DNA of 6,510 nt from Pseudomonadota bacterium (GTDB taxonomy: Bacteria > Pseudomonadota > Gammaproteobacteria > Steroidobacterales > Woeseiaceae), in assembly GCA_022360335.1 (NCBI GenBank), contig JAKSCZ010000355.1:1-6510 (forward strand), read 5' to 3'. The notes beneath the pieces are model-generated. The model worked only from the letters and a program-made list of their open reading frames with translations. It had not been told where the DNA came from and made no database searches. Shown piece after piece: positions 1 to 5,865 of this stretch (its first letter is position 1; every line of letters starts with the position of its first letter). A program made the translations under genes and the position numbers.

Positions 1-1962
1 ATAAGACGTGTCGAACAGGTTGTTCAAGCGGGCCGTTACGGACCAGTGGTCGTCGATCGCGAACGCAACCCGCAGGTTCGCAAGGTCGTGACCGGGATAG
101 GAATGCCGGTTTTCGGCGTCGAGGTAGTGACTGCCGAGGGACACCCATTGCAGCCCGGCGTCGACGCGCCCCGGACCCCGGTAATGGAGCTCGGCGCTGC
201 CCTGCCACCGGGGCGCCGTGTCGACGTCGTTCCCGGAAACGAAGGTCTCGCCGCGAGCCGCGACGACGTCGAATTCGTAGGTGTGCCGCGCCCAGGTCCC
301 GTTGAAGGACAGCGCCCATTCGTCGTGCAGATCGATAGTGCCGGCAAACTCGATACCCCTGTGACGGCTCCGGCCGCCGCTCACGTTGAACCCTTCCGCA
401 TCCCGGTACACGCTGTTCTTCTTGCGCATCGCGAAGACGGCCGCGTCCGCGCTCCAGCGGCTGCCGGACCGGCGCAGACCGATCTCGACGGAATCGAGCA
501 GTTCGGAATCGACGTCGGATACCCGCTGGCCGCTCTGCAGCCGGTAGAGCTCGGTCATCTGCGGTGCGCGGAAACCGCGCGCCAGGTTGACGTATGCGCT
601 CGTCTCGCCGGATGCGCGGAAGACCGCGCCCAGCTTCAGCGCCAGATCGCCGAAGCTGTCCCTGCGATCGGCCGGCCGCGAGTACAGGCAGCCGCCGAAT
701 CCGCAGGGCGTACCGTCGTCGCGCGTGTTCCCGGCCGACATCTTGTTACGGTAGTCGTAACGCACGTGCTCGGCGCGCAGCCCGGCCGAAACGCTCGTGC
801 GGGGCGTCACGCCGTACTCCGCCTGCAAGAACGCCGCGCCGCCGAGACTCGCAACCTCGTAATCGTAATGCTTGCCCTGGGGGCGCGTCTCACGGAGGAA
901 GTCCGAGCCTTCGGTCGGAGCGAACTGGGTCTGGCGCAGGTAGACGTCGGCGTAATCGACGTCGGCGCCGAACGTAATCGTCATGCCGTCCGATTCGAGG
1001 CGCGCATTGGCCAGTACGCCGAGGCTCGTGTGTCCGTTTTCCTCGAGCGGCTGCCCGGGAAGAAAATGTTGCAGAAACTCCATCGCCGACCGCCGCAGGT
1101 AGGGACGGATATCGATGTCGTAGCGGTCGCCCGGCCGCGACCAGCGCAAGACGAGACGCTGGCTGTCCGCATCCCGGAACGCCTCGGGATCGAGATTCTC
1201 GCGAGACAGGAGCGGGTCCCTGTACGCATCTTTACCGGGGATGAACCCGGCCGTCTCCTGTTCGAGGTCGCTGACGCTGAGGCCCGCCGTCAGTTCGCCG
1301 CCGCCGACGGTCCAGGCCGCCTTGGCATGGGCCTTTAGCTGCCGGTATCCCGAGTCCTCACGAAAGCCGCCGTCGTCGGTCACGACGACGCCCAGTGCGA
1401 GCGGCGCCGCAGCGTCCGTATTGACGGCCGCCTCGCCGCGTGTGAAGTCGTTGGGACCCAGCTCGATCCCGGCGCGCACGCCGCCCCGGGACAGCGGGTC
1501 GGGCAGCAGGACGTTGACCGTGCCGTGCAGCGAATTGGAGCCGTACAATGCGCTGCCGGGTCCGCGAATAATCTCGATCCGGTCGGCCAGCTCGGCGTTC
1601 AGCTCGAACAGCTGATTGACGTTGCAGAAACCGCCGGGGCGCGTCGGCACGCCGTCCTCGAGCGTCAGAAACGCGCCGCAGGACCCCGCGCCGGTCAGCA
1701 CCGGCGAACGAAAAGACGGCAGGCTCTCCTGTCCGCTGCCGCGCGCCACCCAGACGCCCGCTGCGCGCGTCAGCAACTCATGGAGGTGGACGTGACCGAC
1801 GTTCTCGATCGTGGATCGATCGAAAGCGGTGACGTTGCCGAGGTGTGCGACCTGCTCCACCGGCGAGCGCGAACTCGTGACGACGATCTCGTCGGCGGCC
1901 GTTTCGGCGTTCGCCGCGGCGGCCGGCGCCGACAGCAGTACCAGGAGCGGAACGAGTCTCAT
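1..1962 (-). CDS. TonB-dependent outer-membrane receptor (3' end cut by window edge)
   Basis: Energised outer-membrane importer: a 22-strand barrel with a plug, driven by TonB-ExbBD. My translation gives 654 residues with no frameshift in the segments checked along its length. Residues 1-19 look like a signal peptide (MRLVPLLVLL core, ANA cleavage site). A TonB-box-like DEIVVTSSR follows at about 24-32. The plug spans about 40-145 and includes LTLEDGVP and RIEIIRGPGSALYGSNS (128-144). The barrel carries the family motif ARGFRAPQMTELYR near 461-474 and ends at the window edge in RLNNLFDTSY, the usual near-C-terminal motif, so probably only some tens of residues are missing. Cysteine pairs sit at 95/113 in the plug and 420/425 in a probable loop. 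The ATG is fixed by an in-frame TAG four codons upstream; no good Shine-Dalgarno is seen. The ligand is unknown. The neighbours favour a catabolic substrate over a siderophore, but that is inference. Confidence 0.95.
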   Translation of the reverse strand, partial: MRLVPLLVLLSAPAAAANAETAADEIVVTSSRSPVEQVAHLGNVTAFDRSTIENVGHVHLHELLTRAAGVWVARGSGQESLPSFRSPVLTGAGSCGAFLTLEDGVPTRPGGFCNVNQLFELNAELADRIEIIRGPGSALYGSNSLHGTVNVLLPDPLSRGGVRAGIELGPNDFTRGEAAVNTDAAAPLALGVVVTDDGGFREDSGYRQLKAHAKAAWTVGGGELTAGLSVSDLEQETAGFIPGKDAYRDPLLSRENLDPEAFRDADSQRLVLRWSRPGDRYDIDIRPYLRRSAMEFLQHFLPGQPLEENGHTSLGVLANARLESDGMTITFGADVDYADVYLRQTQFAPTEGSDFLRETRPQGKHYDYEVASLGGAAFLQAEYGVTPRTSVSAGLRAEHVRYDYRNKMSAGNTRDDGTPCGFGGCLYSRPADRRDSFGDLALKLGAVFRASGETSAYVNLARGFRAPQMTELYRLQSGQRVSDVDSELLDSVEIGLRRSGSRWSADAAVFAMRKKNSVYRDAEGFNVSGGRSRHRGIEFAGTIDLHDEWALSFNGTWARHTYEFDVVAARGETFVSGNDVDTAPRWQGSAELHYRGPGRVDAGLQWVSLGSHYLDAENRHSYPGHDLANLRVAFAIDDHWSVTARLNNLFDTSY

Positions 1963-1994
1963 CCGGGTAGGCTACACCAACGGTCGATCGTTAC

Positions 1995-2009
1995 CGGCAC
2001 GTCGTGCCG
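1995..2009. promoter_or_regulatory. Perfect 15-base palindrome upstream of the TonB receptor gene
   Basis: The only sizeable gap in the window (1963-2019, 57 bases) contains CGGCACG-T-CGTGCCG, with 7-base arms around one central base. It lies 33 bases upstream of the receptor ATG and 11 bases past the esterase-like stop codon. It could be an operator for a dimeric regulator controlling the receptor separately, or a small mRNA hairpin. No T-run follows on the minus strand, so it is not a standard intrinsic terminator. I see no convincing -35/-10 pair around it. A palindrome this short can also arise by chance in GC-rich DNA. Confidence 0.3.
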
Positions 2010-2019
2010 CGGCGCAGCC

Positions 2020-3627
2020 TTACTCGCGGCCGGGAACACGGGCCTCGAAGCTGCCGGCGTCGTCGATGCTGCCGCTCCCTTTGTAGACCGCAACGGCCGG
2101 GTACGGAAATCCCGGGCGGGATCTGACCGTCCGGCCGGTCTCGTCTTCGAGACGGAAAATCAATTTCCCGGGCGTCTTGCCGTTTTCGACCCAGTCGATT
2201 ACGGCATCCAGCGAATCGTTGACGTTCGGCCCGTCGCCCGGCGATCCGCCGTGCTTGTTGCCCGGCGGAACGTAGAGCTGCAGGAAATCCGACGTGTCGC
2301 CCATGAACGCCTCGACGCTTTCGAACCAGTCGATCGTCATGCGCGCGGAAACCGCGTCGTCGCCCCAGCCGTGGACGACGATCATCTTGCCGCCGGCATT
2401 GCGAAAGCCGCGCAGGTCGGGATCGGTTGCGTCCCAGACCGGCTTCATCGCGGCGAGCCTGTGCGCGTTGGCGACGGGATCGAACGCCTCCCAGTCGAAC
2501 GTCGCGCCGGGATCTTCCTCGAACGCCAGGTAGCGCAGGAAGGTTCTGCCGATATGACCGGAGTAACTCTCGCCATCGGCGCTCCGCGGCGTATGGAAAC
2601 CCAACCAGTCGTACTCCGAACCGTATTCGAGCGGGTACGGGTAGGATACCTCGCCCCTGTCGTTCGTCGGCAGGGCATAGAATTTCCTGACGACCTCGAC
2701 CTTCTCGCCGCTCAGGCAACTCCCGGCCTCGCCTTTTTTGCACAACAGGACCGACGGATCGAAATCGCACTTGCGCGGATCGTCGATGATGCCGTCGGCC
2801 AGCCCGTCGACCGCGTCGCACGCCGCGATTACGGCCTCGTGCACGATCATTGCGTCGTCGCCGTACAGGATCGGGGACCCGTCCTCACGCGTGTTGCTCC
2901 TGTACAGGTACGGCAAGCGCACGGCATTGATGTCCTGGTAGCGAATCACCGGCGAGCGCGAGACGACGCCGTCGAAATCGTCGGGGTACATCAACGCCGC
3001 TTTGACGCCCGCGAGACCGCCTTTGGAGAATCCCGTGATGTAGGAATGGGTGTGCGGCTTGCCGTAGTAATCCTCCGCTACGGCCTTGATCACCCGGGCG
3101 GCATGGTGCGAGGCTTTGTACCCGAAAGCGAGTTCGCCTTCCCGGTTGCGGTAGCCCCACGTGCCGTCGAACGGCCGCTTGTTGACGTGGCCGCCGTCCG
3201 TCGCGATCGTGGCGATACCGTTCAGCAGCCCCGGGACCGGCATGTCTTCGTCGAGCGCGCCGCAGAAAGCGTCGCAGGCCGCATACATGACGCGCCCGGT
3301 CCAGTCCGACGGGTCGGGCAGCAGGATCAGGAATCGGGTCGCCGGCGCGACGTAGCCCTCGATCCTGCAATGGCCCGGCAGTTCCCTGACGTCCTCGCCG
3401 ACGTTCATGCCCTGCACGATGCTGCGCTTGCCGAACATGAACCGGACCTCAAGCGCCTCGACGGCATCGGTGACGTAGCGCGCATTCCGGACCACTGCCG
3501 GGTGGTCGGCAACCGTTTCGTAGGAGTAGCCGGCGATCGCGGCACAGCGGTCCGCCGGCGACGTCTCCGCCGCCGGCGCCGCGCCGGCGGCCGCCAGGAT
3601 GAGAATCAAGCTGTTGAGTACCCGCAT
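2020..3627 (-). CDS. Secreted tannase/feruloyl-esterase family protein with variant active-site motif
   Basis: 535-residue alpha/beta hydrolase of the tannase/feruloyl esterase family (the family of fungal FaeB and bacterial MHETase), close to usual length. Residues 1-20 form a signal peptide (LNSLILILAAAGAAPAA), predicting periplasmic or secreted location. Family landmarks in order: HCRIEGYVAP (86-95), IATDGGHV (141-148), the nucleophile elbow GFSKGG with Ser201, YPDDFDGVV (214-222), a calcium-site-like CDAVDGLADGIIDDP (270-284) before Cys287, Cys296/Cys304 in the lid, HGWGDD with Asp423, and PPGNKHGG with His459. The expected reaction is hydrolysis of an ester of an aromatic acid. Oddly, the cysteines that normally precede the Ser and follow the His, forming the CS-D-HC disulfide, are Phe200 and Gly460. 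The start lies 13 bases after the upstream stop with a weak GGCGGG ribosome site. Family assignment is firm; substrate and even activity are open. Confidence 0.92.
   Translation of the reverse strand: MRVLNSLILILAAAGAAPAAETSPADRCAAIAGYSYETVADHPAVVRNARYVTDAVEALEVRFMFGKRSIVQGMNVGEDVRELPGHCRIEGYVAPATRFLILLPDPSDWTGRVMYAACDAFCGALDEDMPVPGLLNGIATIATDGGHVNKRPFDGTWGYRNREGELAFGYKASHHAARVIKAVAEDYYGKPHTHSYITGFSKGGLAGVKAALMYPDDFDGVVSRSPVIRYQDINAVRLPYLYRSNTREDGSPILYGDDAMIVHEAVIAACDAVDGLADGIIDDPRKCDFDPSVLLCKKGEAGSCLSGEKVEVVRKFYALPTNDRGEVSYPYPLEYGSEYDWLGFHTPRSADGESYSGHIGRTFLRYLAFEEDPGATFDWEAFDPVANAHRLAAMKPVWDATDPDLRGFRNAGGKMIVVHGWGDDAVSARMTIDWFESVEAFMGDTSDFLQLYVPPGNKHGGSPGDGPNVNDSLDAVIDWVENGKTPGKLIFRLEDETGRTVRSRPGFPYPAVAVYKGSGSIDDAGSFEARVPGRE
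3569..3591. repeat. Perfect 23-base all-G/C inverted repeat inside the signal-peptide coding region
   Basis: Two 11-base arms (3569-3579 and 3581-3591) are exactly complementary around a single central base. The element covers about codons 13-20 of the tannase-family gene, where the protein is Ala/Gly/Pro-rich. In mRNA it could form a very stable hairpin starting about 36 bases after the start codon. Low-complexity GCC/GCG/GGC codons readily create such symmetry, so a regulatory role is only a possibility. Confidence 0.5.
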
Positions 3628-3640
3628 GGTCTTGCCCGCC

Positions 3641-4843
3641 TCAGTCGTTTCTTGGCGCCGAGACCGCGTCCCGGATCGCCGTGAAGAGCATCAGGTTCTC
3701 GCGCTCCCCGCCGCCGCGCCCGGGCCAGTAGCTGGTCTTGACGATAACGGTGTTCGTATCGGGGTCGATCGAGATGAATTGCCCGTGGATACCCACGGCC
3801 TCGTGTACGTTCGTGCCGAGAAACGTCCACCACTGGTAGCCGTAGCCGCGCGGTGTGCGCGGCAGCACGGGCTCGGTACCGGCGTAGCTCACGGACTCCT
3901 CGACCCATCCGGCAGGTACGACCCGGACACCGTCGAGTTCGCCGCGTTGCAGTACCATCAGGCCGAGTCGCGCGAAGTCCCGGAGGACGGCGTTGAAGCC
4001 CCCGCCGGCGAATGCCCTGCCCTCGGGCGGGTTGCCATCGAGGAGCCAGAAACCGTCCGACTGCATACCGGCCGGTTTCCAGAGCTTCTCCTGCGTGTAT
4101 TCGGCGAGCGGCACGCCGGTCGCTTCCTCGATGACGCGGCCGAGGATGCAGGTCGTCAGGGTCGAGTAGTTGAATCGCTCGCCCGGTTCGGAGTCGCGCT
4201 CGAGTCGGAGTGCGCCGATGTCGGTAAAACGCCGTTCGCCGCGGAACAGCGACTGGTCCGCGAGCACGTCCACATCGGGTGTCCCGGAACGCTTCCACTC
4301 GGTGTAGCTGGTGCCGGCGCGCATCCGGAGCAGTTCGCGGATCGTCACGCCCGCGAACGGCGTATCGCGCAATGCCGGCCAGTACGTATCCGCGACGTCG
4401 TCGACGCCGCCGATGTACCCCTCGTCAATCGCGACCCCGGCCAGCAAGGAGACAATGGACTTCGACACCGACCACCCGATGAAGCGGCTCGATGCGTCGG
4501 AACCGTTCAGATACCGTTCGTAGACGATCTCGCCGTCCTTGACCACGAGCAGCGCGTTGGTATCCGTCTCGCGAAGCGCCCGTTCGAGGGTGACGGCGCC
4601 GTCGCCGAGATCGACGGGCGTGTCGCCGTCCAGGGACCACGCACCTTCCGGCAGCGTCGAGGTCCTGTCACCCCGGTGCACGGTCACCGTCGGGAAGAAC
4701 GCGTCCATCGCCCGGAACGTCACGGCGCTGAGCGGATAGGTCTCGACGGCGCGCCGTGCTTCGACAAGGCCCTCCCGGGGCTCCGAGCAAGCGGTCAGGA
4801 CGGCGAGCGACACAATGCCGGCGACGATGCGGAATGCGGCCAT
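3641..4843 (-). CDS. Lipoprotein serine hydrolase, beta-lactamase / family VIII esterase superfamily
   Basis: 400-residue penicillin-recognising serine hydrolase fold, the group that includes class C beta-lactamases, EstB-type esterases and NylB-type 6-aminohexanoate-dimer hydrolases. The N-terminus MAAFRIVAGI plus the lipobox LTAC (Cys19) predicts a lipoprotein; Ser at +2 favours the outer membrane. The catalytic SxxK is SVSK (Ser125, Lys128) in WSVSKSIVSLLAG. The second motif is Tyr226 in FNYST, so the usual YxN asparagine is Thr228. GYQWW (335-339) and GIHGQF with His353 at the KTG-equivalent position resemble NylB/esterase-like members more than true beta-lactamases. Likely hydrolyses an ester or amide at the envelope; substrate unknown. 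The frame stays open 178 codons further upstream into the aldolase gene, but the lipoprotein signal and the ribosome site before 4843 fix this start. It begins 2 bases after the aldolase stop, suggesting translational coupling. Confidence 0.9.
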   Translation of the reverse strand: MAAFRIVAGIVSLAVLTACSEPREGLVEARRAVETYPLSAVTFRAMDAFFPTVTVHRGDRTSTLPEGAWSLDGDTPVDLGDGAVTLERALRETDTNALLVVKDGEIVYERYLNGSDASSRFIGWSVSKSIVSLLAGVAIDEGYIGGVDDVADTYWPALRDTPFAGVTIRELLRMRAGTSYTEWKRSGTPDVDVLADQSLFRGERRFTDIGALRLERDSEPGERFNYSTLTTCILGRVIEEATGVPLAEYTQEKLWKPAGMQSDGFWLLDGNPPEGRAFAGGGFNAVLRDFARLGLMVLQRGELDGVRVVPAGWVEESVSYAGTEPVLPRTPRGYGYQWWTFLGTNVHEAVGIHGQFISIDPDTNTVIVKTSYWPGRGGGERENLMLFTAIRDAVSAPRND

Positions 4844-4845
4844 TG

Positions 4846-5865
4846 TCAGGATGCTCCTTTCAGGTTGAGCGCCACGTCTTCGATCATGTCTTCCTGGCCG
4901 CCTACCGTCTTGAGACGGCCGAGCTCGACGAGGATCTCGTGCGCAGGGACGCCGTGCTTCTCGCTCGCCCGTTTGGCGTGCAGCAGGAACGACGAGTAGA
5001 CGCCGGCGTAGCCCAGCATCAGGGAGTCCCGGTCGACGCGAACGAGGTGGTCCATCATCGGCACGACGACGTCTTCGGCAACGTCCGCCAGTTTGAAGAT
5101 ATCGACGCCCGTGCCGGCGCCCAGACGATCGAGTACGGCGGCGAATATCTCGAGAGGCGTATTGCCGGCGCCGGCGCCCAGCCCGGCCGCCGAGCCGTCG
5201 ATGCGGTTCGCCCCGGCATCGACGGCGACGATCGAATTGGCGACCCCGAGTCCGAGGTTGTGATGACCGTGGAAGCCGATCTCGGTGTCCGCATCGAGGC
5301 CCTCGCGCAACAGCGAAATCCTGGCCCTGACGTCGTCGGGCAGCATGTAGCCCGCCGAGTCCGTGCAGTAGATGCAATTGGCGCCGTAAGCCTGCATCAA
5401 CCGGGCTTGCCGGAGAATCTCCTCGGGCCCGGCCATGTGCGACATCATCAGGAACCCGACCGTGTCCATCCCGAGTTCGCGCCCCAGCCGGATGTGTTGC
5501 TCGGCGACGTCCGCCTCGGTGCAGTGCGTCGCGACCCGGATCGTCCCGGCCCCGAGCTCGTGCGCCATGCGCAGGTGATCGACCGTGCCGATACCGGGAA
5601 GCAGGAGAGCCGAGACCCGGGCCCGTTCGAGTTCGGGGATGACGGCTGCAAGGTATTCCTCGTCGCGGTGTGCCGCGAATCCGTAGTTGACCGACTCGCC
5701 GCCGAGGCCGTCGCCGTGCGTTACCTCGATGAGCGGGACACCGGCGTCGTCGAGCGCAGCGGCCAGGCCGACCATCTCATCGATCGAGATCCGGTGGCGC
5801 TTCGCATGCATACCGTCGCGCAGGCACATATCGTGCAGCCTGACTTTCCTGCCCCGCAAGTCCAT
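4846..5865 (-). CDS. mhpE: 4-hydroxy-2-oxovalerate aldolase
   Basis: Class II, divalent-metal-dependent pyruvate aldolase that splits 4-hydroxy-2-oxovalerate (or longer homologues) into pyruvate and an aldehyde, a terminal step of catechol-type meta-cleavage pathways; cytoplasmic. 339 residues, the usual length. Conserved parts visible: LRDGMHA with Arg16, Asp17 and His20 (catalytic/metal residues of the family), EVTHGDGLGG (47-56), the metal-ligand motif GFHGHHN with His199 and His201, GLGAGAGNTPLE (228-239), and Tyr290 in GYAGVYSSF, matching the position recalled for BphI. The ATG at 5865 overlaps the dehydrogenase TGA by one base (TGATG) and is preceded by GGGGAG at 8 bases; an in-frame GTG one codon upstream is a weaker alternative. 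Members work as a complex with the acylating dehydrogenase encoded just upstream, channelling the aldehyde. Orthologue names BphI, DmpG and HsaF differ by pathway; which one applies here cannot be told. Confidence 0.96.
   Translation of the reverse strand: MDLRGRKVRLHDMCLRDGMHAKRHRISIDEMVGLAAALDDAGVPLIEVTHGDGLGGESVNYGFAAHRDEEYLAAVIPELERARVSALLLPGIGTVDHLRMAHELGAGTIRVATHCTEADVAEQHIRLGRELGMDTVGFLMMSHMAGPEEILRQARLMQAYGANCIYCTDSAGYMLPDDVRARISLLREGLDADTEIGFHGHHNLGLGVANSIVAVDAGANRIDGSAAGLGAGAGNTPLEIFAAVLDRLGAGTGVDIFKLADVAEDVVVPMMDHLVRVDRDSLMLGYAGVYSSFLLHAKRASEKHGVPAHEILVELGRLKTVGGQEDMIEDVALNLKGAS
4854..4860 (-). promoter_or_regulatory. Ribosome binding site for the lipoprotein hydrolase
   Basis: On the minus strand AAAGGAG is followed by a 10-base spacer and then the ATG at 4843. 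It lies within the last codons of the aldolase gene and decides the hydrolase start against the long upstream open frame. Confidence 0.7.

Noticed and set aside
46..1338. 430-codon plus-strand frame opposite the TonB receptor
   Set aside because: The minus strand carries continuous receptor motifs over the same span; the plus translation is low-complexity and shows no family signature.
1990..2019. Intrinsic terminator between the tannase-family gene and the TonB receptor
   Set aside because: The palindrome has short arms, a one-base centre and no following T-run on the transcribed strand.
1525..3684. 719-codon open frame on the plus strand opposite the tannase-family gene
   Set aside because: Its translation is Arg/Val/Ala/Asp-rich with no recognisable domain, while the opposite strand encodes a clear tannase-family protein. 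It is the kind of antisense frame GC-rich codon bias leaves open.
3599..4999. 466-codon plus-strand frame opposite the serine hydrolase
   Set aside because: Antisense to a gene with intact SxxK, Tyr and HGQ motifs; no motif of its own.
4844..5377. Upstream in-frame extension of the serine hydrolase (178 extra codons)
   Set aside because: It overlaps the aldolase gene, is Arg-rich and unlike any domain, and would bury the lipoprotein signal; the AAAGGAG site supports the start at 4843.
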